NCBI GenBank assembly: GCA_965237775.1
Contig: OZ250155.1
Coordinates: 3,038,001-3,102,000, forward strand
Direction of reading: 5' to 3'
DNA length: 64,000 nt
Source of the DNA: CATOSP01 sp965237775
GTDB lineage: Bacteria; Chloroflexota; Dehalococcoidia; Lucifugimonadales; UBA3495
The position numbers and the translations under genes were made by a program. The notes under the pieces are model-generated. The model searched no databases and was not told where the DNA came from. It saw only the letters and a list, made by a program, of their open reading frames with translations. Below are positions 33,592 through 42,282 of this stretch, one piece after another; positions within the stretch are counted from its first letter, which is position 1, and each line of letters starts with the position of its first letter.

Positions 33592-33795
33592 GCATTTTAT
33601 GTCGAATTAGACCCGCTTTTAGACGCCGGAAACAGCGTGTCCCGCTCCGGTTACGAGCGCAAAGCCCACCCTGCCAGTCCCGCTCGGAATCGATACCAGG
33701 GGGTTGGGCGAAAGTCGCCCCGCCCCTCGTGCCGTTCCTTTCCAAAGCGGTCTAAATTGACAGATTCGCGCCGGTATCGGACATTCCCGCAGAGG

Positions 33796-34473
33796 TCACG
33801 CCATGGGCGGCGAAATCCGGTGATAAACCCCTGGTGAGCCTTCGGCGTGAGTCATGTTGGGACGCACCGTGTCTCTCCACGTGTCGGACCCGCCACCGCC
33901 CCAGGCCTGCCAACCAGGACTGTCCGGGACCTCAGGAGACCCCATTTCATGGACGGTGATAAATTTGGGCTCACCCATTACCGCCTCAAACCGCCTCGCC
34001 CGGATGTAGCCCGGTATCCCTTCGGTCTCAGGGAGGCGGTCGAAGTTGTATTGGTGGTTGAATTGGGACTCCAGCTCTGGCGGCACCGACATACGCCCCA
34101 CCAGCAACACCGGCGACATTTCGGCCTGGGCAGTTTGCTCAGGAACATCCGCAGGGTGGATTAACCGGTACAAGTTGCGGATATACACCGTGGCCACGAT
34201 GCCCGGGGACATCCTCTTCGACCAGTCGGTGGGGTTGTTCAAGTGGTATTGCCAGGCGTCTGAGTGCCACGCATCGGGCTCGCTCAGCTCGTAGCAGGCC
34301 AGGTATTTCGGGCCGCCCCTGACCGCCGTGTACCGCGCCGCGTTCAACACACCCTGAATCGAGAGCCGTTCCGGTATGTGCTCCTCGTCGTACCAGCGGT
34401 TGAACTCGTCCTCCACCTCAGCGGGAACATCCGCAAACACCATCAGTAGACCGCGTCCTTTTTTGTCCGCCAC
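33796..34473 (-). CDS. EthD/DUF4286-like dimeric alpha/beta-barrel protein
   Basis: 225 residues with two similar halves: GLLMVFADVPAEVEDEFNRW then YDEEHIPERL in the first, and LLVGRMSVPPELESQFNHQY in the second. The EthD/DUF4286 pattern of FNRWYDEEHIPERL is clear. Related proteins assist or perform oxidative ring chemistry, but no function can be assigned here. It has a Gly/Trp-rich C-terminal region. Confidence 0.68.
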   Translation of the reverse strand: MADKKGRGLLMVFADVPAEVEDEFNRWYDEEHIPERLSIQGVLNAARYTAVRGGPKYLACYELSEPDAWHSDAWQYHLNNPTDWSKRMSPGIVATVYIRNLYRLIHPADVPEQTAQAEMSPVLLVGRMSVPPELESQFNHQYNFDRLPETEGIPGYIRARRFEAVMGEPKFITVHEMGSPEVPDSPGWQAWGGGGSDTWRDTVRPNMTHAEGSPGVYHRISPPMA

Positions 34474-34557
34474 GTTACACCTCCACTTGATTGAGAAGGG
34501 TCTGCCGGGACTGTAGCCTATCCGGGCTAGGGAGTAAGGCCGGGAGCGCCGCGTGGG

Positions 34558-34983
34558 TCAGTCTCCCGCGTAGTAGCGCCTTCCGGTACGGAGGCTATCA
34601 AGCGCGTAAGACATGGGTAGAAACAGAGGACCGGGCAGGTCTTCCAGGGGGAACCATCCGTGGTCGGTGAACCCTTCCGGCTCGGCCAAATACGGCTCCT
34701 CCTGACCGATGTCCCCCAGAAATTCGATATCGACGTAGTGTTTGCCGTAAGCGATGATATTGCTAACGCAAAGGAACTGAAGCTCGCCCACGGTAAGCCC
34801 CAACTCCTCCTTCGCCTCCCGGCGGGCGCATTCTTCGAAGGACTCCCCCATCTCAAGATGCCCTCCCGCTGACGCCCAGGTATCCTCTCCGTGTGAACCT
34901 TCCCGTTTGGCCAGGAAGACCCGTCCATCCCTCACGAAGACCACACCCACACCAACCAGAGGCATACCCAACTCCCGCACCAT
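34558..34983 (-). CDS. Nudix hydrolase
   Basis: 141 residues. The Nudix box GGHLEMGESFEECARREAKEELGL matches GX5EX7REUXEEXGU, so it hydrolyses a nucleoside diphosphate-linked compound with Mg2+. Close resemblance to the MutT/ADP-ribose pyrophosphatase-like group (VGVVFVRDGRVFLAKREGS) does not fix the substrate. ATG at 34983 is preferred to 35007 because TATACT lies seven bases upstream, which would place the RNA start at the ATG. Confidence 0.9.
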   Translation of the reverse strand: MVRELGMPLVGVGVVFVRDGRVFLAKREGSHGEDTWASAGGHLEMGESFEECARREAKEELGLTVGELQFLCVSNIIAYGKHYVDIEFLGDIGQEEPYLAEPEGFTDHGWFPLEDLPGPLFLPMSYALDSLRTGRRYYAGD

Positions 34984-34990
34984 GAAGACG

Positions 34991-34999
34991 AGTATAACA
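34991..34999 (-). promoter_or_regulatory. Extended -10 placing the Nudix gene on a leaderless mRNA
   Basis: Minus strand TGTTATACT with TATACT at 34996-34991, seven bases from the ATG at 34983. Confidence 0.5.
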
Positions 35000-35314
35000 T
35001 GGGTCAAATTGGACCCTCAGCGCCAGCCATTTTTGCAAGCGGACGTCAGTTTGCAGCCCGGTTGGTTATGGGCCAATAGGAGTGGCGGGGCTGCTCCTCT
35101 TCCAGCCGGCGGGTTGGCGCGGCACCGAAACAAAGGGCCCATTCGTCTCCATTTGCGGCAAAGGGACGGCGATGCGTTAACGGACAATCAACAGACCCCG
35201 CATTAAAAACATCCCCACTCGCGCCCACCTTCAAGCGTGCCCTATAATGGCAACCGCACGACGGGCTTACGGTCGTCGCTTGGTCCCAATGTCAATCTCC
35301 GGGAGGGTGGAGAC

Positions 35315-35731
35315 ATGCCCCAGGTAAATCGCATTGCGTTGAGTCCCGCCACCGCGCCTAGACCCCTGGGAGCCTATTCCCAAGCAGTCAAGGTCAGCGC
35401 CGGTAGCCTACTGTACGTCGCCGGACAAGTCGGAGTTGATTCCCAGGGAAACCTGGTCGGCAGGGGTGACGTCGCAGCGCAGACCGGTCAGGTCTTCCGC
35501 AACATCGGGGCGGTACTGGCCGGGGCTGGAACGTCTTTCGCCAACGTCGTGGAATTCACGACCTACCTGGTGGGCCGAGATTCGATCCAACCCTTCATCG
35601 AAGCTCGAACAAGAATTTTCCCCACTCTATACCCCAGCGGCGACTACCCGCCCAACACCCTGCTCGTGATCAGCGGGTTGGTGAATGAAGACATGCTGGT
35701 CGAAATCAAGGCTGTCGCGGCTTTACCGTAA
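35315..35731 (+). CDS. ridA: RidA/YjgF-family enamine/imine deaminase
   Basis: 138 residues. RidA hydrolyses reactive 2-aminoacrylate and other enamines. LGAYSQAVKVSAGSLLYVAGQVG and the C-terminal PPNTLLVISGLVNEDMLVEIKAVA match the family, but the usual catalytic arginine segment (R105 in the E. coli protein, within P.R) reads NTLL here, so activity may differ. GGGAGGGTGG precedes ATG 35315. TATAAT at 35243-35248 may be its -10. The preceding gap (34984-35314) holds no gene. Confidence 0.85.
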   Translation: MPQVNRIALSPATAPRPLGAYSQAVKVSAGSLLYVAGQVGVDSQGNLVGRGDVAAQTGQVFRNIGAVLAGAGTSFANVVEFTTYLVGRDSIQPFIEARTRIFPTLYPSGDYPPNTLLVISGLVNEDMLVEIKAVAALP

Positions 35732-35774
35732 ACGTCCAAGATCGCGTCGCCAATTAGGCGACTGGGAGGAAAAC

Positions 35775-36857
35775 TTGGCCAACCGAGAACGGCTTCTGAA
35801 AACCCTGACCGACCTCATTCGGATCGACAGCCCTACAGGCGAGGAAGACCAGATCGACGCGGAGATCAGCTCACGGCTGGAAGCTCTGGGCTTTCACATA
35901 CATCACGACTCTTTCAAGAACCTTATCGCCACCGCCTCAGGGACCGGAGATCCGGTCTTGCTGTCTGCCCACATGGACACCGTGGAACCCGGCAGAGGCA
36001 TTAACCCGGTCATGGACGGGGACGTGCTCCGCTCCGACGGCACCACGATCCTCGGTGGAGACTGCAAAGCTGGATTGAGCATCGTGCTGGAGGCAATTGC
36101 CTCGGTCAGGGAGTCCGGCGGCGGCCACCGCCCCATCGAGATCGCATTTACCCGCGCCGAAGAGGGGGGTCTGGTTGGGGTACACCACCTCGACTTCACC
36201 AGGCTTTCGGCCAAGCAAGGCGTGGTATTCGACGGTGAAGGCTCGGTTAACCGCATCTCCGTGGCGGCGCCGTCCCAGAACGTGGTCACCGCTACGATAA
36301 GAGGTGTCGCCGCCCATGCCGGTGTCGAGCCGGAAAAGGGGCTATCTGCCATCCTGGTGGCCGCGGAGGTCCTGACCCAATTGCCACTGGGCCGTATCGA
36401 CGAAGAGACGACATCGAACATAGGCAGGATAGAAGGCGGCCTCAAGCGGAACATCATCCCGGAGGAAGTTTTCCTTGACGGCGAGATCCGCAGCCGGGAC
36501 AACGGCAAACTAGACCACTACTCCCAGCGTTTCCGCGATGTGTTCTCCGAGGCAGGCGAACGGCATCCGGACGCAAACGTCTCCCTGGACATCCGCAACA
36601 CCTACCAGGCCTATAGCGTCTCCGCGTCTGACCCTACAGTGGAGATGTTGGGGCGTGCCCTGGCCCAGATCGGTATGGCCCCCGAACTGGAAGCCACCGG
36701 GGGCGGTTCCGACGCCAACGTGTTCTACGAAAACGGAATAGTGGCATTGCCGGTTGGCATTGGGGTCCGGTCGTTTCACACCACCCGGGAAACCGCGGTC
36801 CTCTCTGAGGTGCTGCAAGGGGCGGAATTCTGCGAGGGAGTCATTCGCGGCGTCTAA
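35775..36857 (+). CDS. M20-family metallopeptidase (peptidase T-like)
   Basis: 360 residues. Zinc-dependent exopeptidase or amidase. Metal ligands lie in LLSAHMDTVEPG, GGDCKAGLS and TRAEEGGLVG, with the dimerisation domain (VAAHAGVEPEKGLSAI) inserted in the middle, and SFHTTRET at the end carrying the last ligand. Closest to the PepT-like branch. TTG at 35775 preceded by GGGAGGA is the likely start. It is 43 bases after ridA, and the two may be cotranscribed. Confidence 0.88.
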   Translation: MANRERLLKTLTDLIRIDSPTGEEDQIDAEISSRLEALGFHIHHDSFKNLIATASGTGDPVLLSAHMDTVEPGRGINPVMDGDVLRSDGTTILGGDCKAGLSIVLEAIASVRESGGGHRPIEIAFTRAEEGGLVGVHHLDFTRLSAKQGVVFDGEGSVNRISVAAPSQNVVTATIRGVAAHAGVEPEKGLSAILVAAEVLTQLPLGRIDEETTSNIGRIEGGLKRNIIPEEVFLDGEIRSRDNGKLDHYSQRFRDVFSEAGERHPDANVSLDIRNTYQAYSVSASDPTVEMLGRALAQIGMAPELEATGGGSDANVFYENGIVALPVGIGVRSFHTTRETAVLSEVLQGAEFCEGVIRGV

Positions 36858-36879
36858 AGCGCAGGCCTCTGCCCGCCGG

Positions 36880-36908
36880 TTGACGTGGAAAGGGCGGGCT
36901 CGGATAAT
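36880..36908 (+). promoter_or_regulatory. Promoter of the thiolase gene
   Basis: TTGACG (36880-36885), 17-base spacer, GATAAT (36903-36908), 40 bases before the ATG at 36948. Confidence 0.7.
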
Positions 36909-36947
36909 GTCCAACCGTGGGACAACCCGCTAACGGAGGAAGGAAAG

Positions 36948-38225
36948 ATGTCAACCACGACCAACAGGCGCCAGCTAGGGAGGTCTGTGTCCATCGTGGG
37001 CGCAGGCATGTCCGCTTTCGGCGCATTCCAGGATAAGGACAGCAGAGACTTATTCGTCGAAGCATTCCAGGACATGTTGGATAACCTGGACCAGGGCATC
37101 GACATCGAAGATATCGAATGCGCCTACGTCGGCAACTACTCTTCCGACCTATTCGAGCACCAGGGCCACACTGCTCCGATTATTGCCGACTGGTTGGGTA
37201 TGACGCCTGTGCCCGTAACCCGCATTGAAAACGCCTGCGCCAGTAGCGGCAGCGCTTTGCGCGAAGGGGTCATGGCCATCGCCTCTGGGATGTACGACAT
37301 AGTCCTGGTGGGTGGTATGGAAAAGATGACCAACCTCCCCACGGAAGGAGTCACCGACGTTCTCGCCACGGCCGCCGACGGGCTGTACGAGGTCCCTGCC
37401 GGGTTAACTTTCCCCGGTATTTTCGGGGCCATCGCCAAGGCTCACATGGACCGGTACGAGACCAACTTGGACCACCTGCTGAAGGTGGCCATCAAGAACC
37501 ACGTGAACGGCTCCAAAAACCCCAAGGCACAGTTCAACGTGACTATCCGCACCTTGATGGAACGCCGCGTCGCCAGGGCGGAACAGCGCGGACAGCCGGT
37601 CCCCGAATACAACAACGAGATGGACTTCCTCAACGACCCCGGCGCCAATCCGTGGATCGCCTGGCCGCTTCGCCTGTACGATTGCGCCCCCATCACCGAC
37701 GGCGCAGCCTGCGTACTCTTGGTGGCTTCCGACATTGCGCATAACTTTACCGAGAAGCCAATAACCATCGCGGGAACGGGCCAGGCCAGCGGACGCCCAC
37801 TCCATGACGCCGACGAGTTGACGTCCCTGTCAGCAGCCAAGGTCGCCGCCGAGCGGGCCTACGAAATGGCCGGCGTCACTTCAGACGACATCCAGGTGGC
37901 GGAAGTCCATGACTGTTTCACCATCGCGGAGATCATAGCTTCGGAGGACCTGGGTTTCTTCGAGCCGGGCGAGGGCGCACGCGCCCTGGATGAAGGCCGG
38001 ACAGCCCTGGACGGAGACAAGCCGATCAACACCTCGGGCGGGTTGAAGGCCAAGGGGCATCCGGTGGGCGCGTCAGGCGTCGCCCAGGTAGCGGAGATAT
38101 TCCACCAGTTAAGGGACGAGGCAGGCGAACGGCAGGTCAAGGACCCCAACCTCGAAGTCGGCCTCACCCACAACGTCGGCGGTACCGGCGGCACCTGCGT
38201 GGTAAATATCCTCCGGCGGGGCTAA
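36948..38225 (+). CDS. SCP-x-type thiolase
   Basis: 425 residues of thiolase fold. The nucleophilic Cys is in ENACASSGSALREG near residue 94, a VHDCFTIAE segment follows, and the GHPVGASG loop near 370 supplies the second catalytic His. This branch (SCP-x-like) often acts on branched or sterol-like acyl-CoAs and commonly works with a DUF35 OB-fold partner, which is the next gene at a 10-base gap. Other possibilities are acetyl-CoA acetyltransferase or acyltransferase for a special acyl group. GGAGGAAGG precedes the ATG. Confidence 0.9.
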   Translation: MSTTTNRRQLGRSVSIVGAGMSAFGAFQDKDSRDLFVEAFQDMLDNLDQGIDIEDIECAYVGNYSSDLFEHQGHTAPIIADWLGMTPVPVTRIENACASSGSALREGVMAIASGMYDIVLVGGMEKMTNLPTEGVTDVLATAADGLYEVPAGLTFPGIFGAIAKAHMDRYETNLDHLLKVAIKNHVNGSKNPKAQFNVTIRTLMERRVARAEQRGQPVPEYNNEMDFLNDPGANPWIAWPLRLYDCAPITDGAACVLLVASDIAHNFTEKPITIAGTGQASGRPLHDADELTSLSAAKVAAERAYEMAGVTSDDIQVAEVHDCFTIAEIIASEDLGFFEPGEGARALDEGRTALDGDKPINTSGGLKAKGHPVGASGVAQVAEIFHQLRDEAGERQVKDPNLEVGLTHNVGGTGGTCVVNILRRG

Positions 38226-38235
38226 GGGGGAAATT

Positions 38236-38652
38236 ATGGCGGCGGAAACCAGGGCCTTTAACGCGGCGTCTTTCAATGCCTACCTTACTGAAGAGAAGCG
38301 TCTCATGGGTGTGCGCTGCCGTGGGTGCGGCACGCTGTCACCTGAACCCCGCCCAATATGCCATTCGTGCCACGGCCGGGACTTGGAATGGCACGAGTTT
38401 AGCGGCAGGGCCCAGCTCAGCACCTTTACCTGCATTTCCATCGGGCCAGTTTACATGGTCGAGCAGGGCTACGGGCGCAACAACCCCTATTGCACAGGTA
38501 TAGTAAAGCTGGAAGAAGGACCGCGCCTCAGCGCCCGAATCCTGGGCGTCGACGCAGCAAACCCCCAGCTAATCCAGACCGGAATCGACCTGATTCTCGA
38601 TCTGGGAGGCGTGGACCCGGAGCGTCCAACACCAATGTTTAGACCGGCCTAG
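38236..38652 (+). CDS. DUF35 zinc-ribbon/OB-fold protein
   Basis: 138 residues. A helix, then the zinc ribbon VRCRGCG and CHSCHGR, then an OB-fold (STFTCISIGPVYMV, LARILGVD-like). DUF35 proteins bind acyl-CoA and pair with SCP-x-type thiolases, so this is probably the partner of the gene upstream. Confidence 0.88.
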   Translation: MAAETRAFNAASFNAYLTEEKRLMGVRCRGCGTLSPEPRPICHSCHGRDLEWHEFSGRAQLSTFTCISIGPVYMVEQGYGRNNPYCTGIVKLEEGPRLSARILGVDAANPQLIQTGIDLILDLGGVDPERPTPMFRPA

Positions 38653-38679
38653 CTCCAGCCGGGAGACACGCCAAAAAAA

Positions 38680-38706
38680 GACGCCCGGCCAGATTGGCCG
38701 GGCGTC
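38680..38706 (-). terminator. Intrinsic terminator between convergent genes
   Basis: GACGCCCGGCC (38680-38690) and GGCCGGGCGTC (38696-38706) form an 11-bp stem with a 5-base loop. Seven As at 38673-38679 give a U tract for the minus-strand transcript, so it mainly ends the VOC gene; plus-strand reading has only a short T stretch. Confidence 0.85.
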
Positions 38707-38733
38707 TTGCAATCTCCGTCCAGAGGGCGCGGG

Positions 38734-39159
38734 CTAGTCCAATCCGCGCGTGCCGACCCAACCGGTGCCGGAGACGTCGATCATCTCGCCGTTGGGTCCT
38801 TGGTACTTGGTCTCCACGTTCTGGCTGCGGGGACCTCCCATGCCGGCGTGGAGCGCATGGTTGACCTCGTCCATGGGCTTGGAACCGGCGTTGGCCAATC
38901 GCTGCTCTATATCTTCCAGGCTTTCCACTTCAAAACCTATGTGGTGGATGCCTTCCCAGTCCTTACCCCGCTCACCGGCGACCGCGTCATTTTGGAAGTC
39001 CAGGATGGCCATGTTGATGTTGCCGTCGCTGAGCATAAACCCCTTGGCGTTTTCGCTCTCCAGCTTGGCTACCTCACGTAGGCCGAACACTTCAGAATAG
39101 AACTTTGCCGTTTTCGCGGCGTCGTTGGTCGCAATGGCGATGTGCTTAATTTGCGGCAT
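38734..39159 (-). CDS. VOC-family protein (glyoxalase/dioxygenase-like)
   Basis: 141 residues with two beta-alpha-beta-beta-beta modules: IKHIAIATNDAAKTAKFYSEVFGLRE and GIHHIGFEVESLEDIEQRLANAG. Metal ligands could be the His in KHIAI, a Glu in the middle, and the HHIGFEV and ETKYQGPNGEMID acids and histidines. A member of the lactoylglutathione lyase / methylmalonyl-CoA epimerase-like group; the substrate is unknown. Confidence 0.82.
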   Translation of the reverse strand: MPQIKHIAIATNDAAKTAKFYSEVFGLREVAKLESENAKGFMLSDGNINMAILDFQNDAVAGERGKDWEGIHHIGFEVESLEDIEQRLANAGSKPMDEVNHALHAGMGGPRSQNVETKYQGPNGEMIDVSGTGWVGTRGLD

Positions 39160-39427
39160 TTCGCTACCTCTCCGTGGCTGAATCTAGTGGAGTCTCGAGA
39201 TTTGACAAAGATACCATGTTTAATTCCCTCCCGCTACTGTCGCGAACGCTCCCCGGTCCGCACCGACACTCGCCCATGTTGACGCCGGTTAGCCCCCGAT
39301 ACCCCCCAATAGATGAAACCGAAGCCCCGTGTTAGAATTAGCTGCGGATAGTCATTATTTCAGATGGGTTGCCAGGTCCACCCATCTACCAGAAACCGAC
39401 CCATAGCCTAGAGATGAGGATAGCGAG

Positions 39428-40591
39428 ATGAACGTACCGGCCAGGATGAAATTCGGAGTGTTCATGGCCCCCTTCCACCCCACCAACGAAAACCCGACTC
39501 TGGCCCTGGAACGCGACTTGGAGTTGCTCCAGTGGCTGGACACCCTGGGGTACGACGAGGCTTACATCGGGGAGCATCACAGCGCGGGATGGGAGACCAT
39601 TTGCTCTCCAGAACTGTTCATGGCCACCGCCGCCGAGCGCACCCGGACCATCAGGTTGGGCACCGGCGTGATCAGCCTGCCCTACCACCATCCCTACATG
39701 GTGGCCAACCGAATGGTCCTGTTGGACCACCTGACCAGGGGCAGGGTGATCCTGGGGGTCGGACCCGGGGCCCTGGGTACCGACGCGTACATGTTCGGAA
39801 TCGACCCCTCCCGCCAACGGGAGATGATGGACGAGTCCCTGGGCGTCATAATCCGCCTGATGACCGAGACCGAGCCCTTCACCTACAAGAGCGACTGGTT
39901 TGAGCTTAATGACGGGCTCCTCCAGCTTCGCCCCTACCAGCAGCCTCATGTGCCCATAGCCGTGGCCTCCGTCGAGTCACCCGCCGGGGTTACCGTTGCC
40001 GGTAAGCACGGCGCCGCGGTACTCTCCATGGCCGTGCCGCGCGGCACGGTGCGCAAGACAACGTTGCAGGACCTATGGTCCATCGCCGAGGAGTCGGCTG
40101 CCGAGCATGGGCGGGAAGTCCACCGCGAAGACTGGGGCATCGTCTCTGGCGTGCACCTTGCTGAGAGTAAAAAGCAGGCTTACGAAGATATACGTGAGGG
40201 CGGCGCCCGCATCGTCACCGAGTATTTCCAGAACACGCTGGGCAACAACGCCCCAGACGTTCCCCGCGACCAGATCGTCGATCACATGGTGGAAAACAAT
40301 CAGTGGATCGTCGGCACTCCCGACGACTGCATCGCCGGCATAGAGCGTCTCCAGGAGATGAGCGGCGGGTTTGGCAGCTTCATGATCCGGGTGGAGGACT
40401 GGGCTTCCAGAGAAAAGGTAATGAAGAGCTACGAACTGCTGGCCCGGTACGTAATGCCCAGGTTCCAGGGCAGCCTTGCCGGCATCCACGCTTCCAGCCG
40501 CTGGGCCAGCAACATCAAGGACGAACTCCAGGTCAACCGCCGGGCCGCGATCCAGCGCGCCACCGAGACCTACGACGCCACTAGGGGATAG
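39428..40591 (+). CDS. Luciferase-like flavin-dependent monooxygenase
   Basis: 387 residues of bacterial-luciferase TIM barrel. MKFGVFMAPFHPTNENPTLALERDLEL, YDEAYIGEHHSAGWE, IRLGTGVISLPYHHPYMVANRM and GRVILGVGPGALGTDAYMFG match the LLM class, which oxidises substrates with FMNH2 or F420. Such enzymes are numerous in SAR202-like Chloroflexota, where they attack recalcitrant organics. The substrate is unknown. Confidence 0.88.
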   Translation: MNVPARMKFGVFMAPFHPTNENPTLALERDLELLQWLDTLGYDEAYIGEHHSAGWETICSPELFMATAAERTRTIRLGTGVISLPYHHPYMVANRMVLLDHLTRGRVILGVGPGALGTDAYMFGIDPSRQREMMDESLGVIIRLMTETEPFTYKSDWFELNDGLLQLRPYQQPHVPIAVASVESPAGVTVAGKHGAAVLSMAVPRGTVRKTTLQDLWSIAEESAAEHGREVHREDWGIVSGVHLAESKKQAYEDIREGGARIVTEYFQNTLGNNAPDVPRDQIVDHMVENNQWIVGTPDDCIAGIERLQEMSGGFGSFMIRVEDWASREKVMKSYELLARYVMPRFQGSLAGIHASSRWASNIKDELQVNRRAAIQRATETYDATRG

Positions 40592-40683
40592 ACCTGGACC
40601 GATCTCCCGTGGCGCTTAGCCTGAAGGTAGACGCGTTCCATCCAGTAACGCTTCGGTGACCACGGGAATCCTATCGCCTCACA

Positions 40684-40716
40684 AGGGGCACGGTGATGCG
40701 ACCGCGCCCCTTTTTC
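40684..40716 (+). terminator. Intrinsic terminator after the luciferase-like gene
   Basis: GGGGC (40685-40689) pairs with GCCCC (40706-40710), inner CGGT/ACCG (40691-40694/40701-40704), followed by TTTTT. Separates the monooxygenase from pyk. Confidence 0.88.
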
Positions 40717-40845
40717 TTGGGGAAACACTAATAGGCAATCGAGATGGCCTCCCAGGCTATATTTCCAGTATCAATTTGGATTACACTGGGGAGACAAGAG
40801 AGACTGGGAGTCGTGCCGGGACCGGCGTGCAGAGGTGCCTGTAGT

Positions 40846-42282
40846 ATGCGCAAAACCAAAATCATCGTCACTATCGGCCCAACCTCGAGAGACCGGGATA
40901 CCCTGGACCAGTTGATCGAAGCCGGGATGGACTGCGCCCGCTTAAATTTCTCTCACGGTACACTTGAGGAACACGCCAGCGTCATAAAAGACATACGGGA
41001 GTTGTCTCAGGAGAAGGGCCGCCAGGTCGCCATTCTTCAAGACCTGGGCGGGATCAAAATGCGTCTGGGAGCGGTCGACGGCACAATCAGGCTCACCCCG
41101 GGTCAGACCGTCACCATGGTCCCCGATGCGGTCTCCCATCAAGAAGACGTCCTACCCTTTCCCCAGCCTTCGGTCCTGAGGAGCCTGGAGCCCGGACACC
41201 TTGTCTATATTTCAGACGGCACGGTCTGCCTGGAAGTCCTGGAGACAACGCGGGACGAAGTCAAACTACAAGTCCGCAACGCCAGCGCCTTACTCTCGTC
41301 CTACAAAGGTGTCAACCTGCCTGGTGTGTCCATAGACCAGCCGGTCCTGACCGAAGACGACAAGGTCCACCTCCAATTTGGCGTGGAGCAGGGACTGGAC
41401 TGGGTTGCCCTGTCTTTCGTCCGCTCGATGGAAGACGTCATGTACGCCAGGGAGTACCTGGATAGTATCGGGTGCCAGGCCCTGGTCATGGCCAAGCTGG
41501 AACGCGGTGAGGGAATCGATAACCTCGACTCGATTCTCGACAACATCGATGCCGTTATGGTGGCCCGCGGCGACCTGGGCGTGGAGATTCCCATGCAGAG
41601 GGTGCCCATCGTTCAGAAGGAAATCGTAAGGAAGGCGAACGACGCGGCCAAGATATCCGTGATCGCCACCCAAATGCTCCGGTCCATGGTGGAATCCCCC
41701 ACTCCGACCCGCGCCGAGGTGTCGGACATCACCAACGCCGTGCTCGATGGTTGCGACGCCATCCTCCTTTCGGACGAAACAGCCGTCGGCCAATTCCCCG
41801 TGGAGACCGTGCATGTGGCAGACCTCACCATCCGGGAGGCCGAGAGCATCTATCCGTACCACCAGGACCACGTCTCCCGCAACCGGACTCAGGCCATCGC
41901 CGCCGCTGCGGGACGTTTGGTTCGGTCTCTGGGCTCTAAGCCCATCGTGATCACCAGCACGGGCCGTGCCGCATTCGAAGTCTCCAGGTTTAGGCCTGAG
42001 AATGACATCATCGTCTTTTCCCACGATGAGGCCATTTTGCGCAAGCTGTGTTTGGGTTGGGGTCTCAGCCCGGTCGGAGTCGTGCCCATAGATCAAGATG
42101 TCGCCCGCCTGGTGTCGTCGCTGGTCCAGGCGTCCCTAGACTCCGGAATGGTGGATAATGAAGACGTGGTGACCATCGTTCACGGCTTCCTGCCCGGCGT
42201 TTCCGGCACCACCAACACCATAGTCGTGCTCGACATGAAAGAATACCTTACCCGCACACAGGCGGAAACGGTCCCCACGTGA
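40846..42282 (+). CDS. pyk: Pyruvate kinase
   Basis: 478 residues. Phosphoenolpyruvate to pyruvate with ATP in glycolysis. TKIIVTIGPTSRD at the N-terminus, CARLNFSHGTLEEH, the PK signature VMVARGDLGVEIPMQRVP and ILLSDETAVGQFPVE are all present, and the C-terminal allosteric domain is complete. ATG 40846 lies where the family starts; the 102 bases upstream in frame are not PK-like. Its stop overlaps the next gene by four bases (GTGA). Confidence 0.95.
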   Translation: MRKTKIIVTIGPTSRDRDTLDQLIEAGMDCARLNFSHGTLEEHASVIKDIRELSQEKGRQVAILQDLGGIKMRLGAVDGTIRLTPGQTVTMVPDAVSHQEDVLPFPQPSVLRSLEPGHLVYISDGTVCLEVLETTRDEVKLQVRNASALLSSYKGVNLPGVSIDQPVLTEDDKVHLQFGVEQGLDWVALSFVRSMEDVMYAREYLDSIGCQALVMAKLERGEGIDNLDSILDNIDAVMVARGDLGVEIPMQRVPIVQKEIVRKANDAAKISVIATQMLRSMVESPTPTRAEVSDITNAVLDGCDAILLSDETAVGQFPVETVHVADLTIREAESIYPYHQDHVSRNRTQAIAAAAGRLVRSLGSKPIVITSTGRAAFEVSRFRPENDIIVFSHDEAILRKLCLGWGLSPVGVVPIDQDVARLVSSLVQASLDSGMVDNEDVVTIVHGFLPGVSGTTNTIVVLDMKEYLTRTQAETVPT

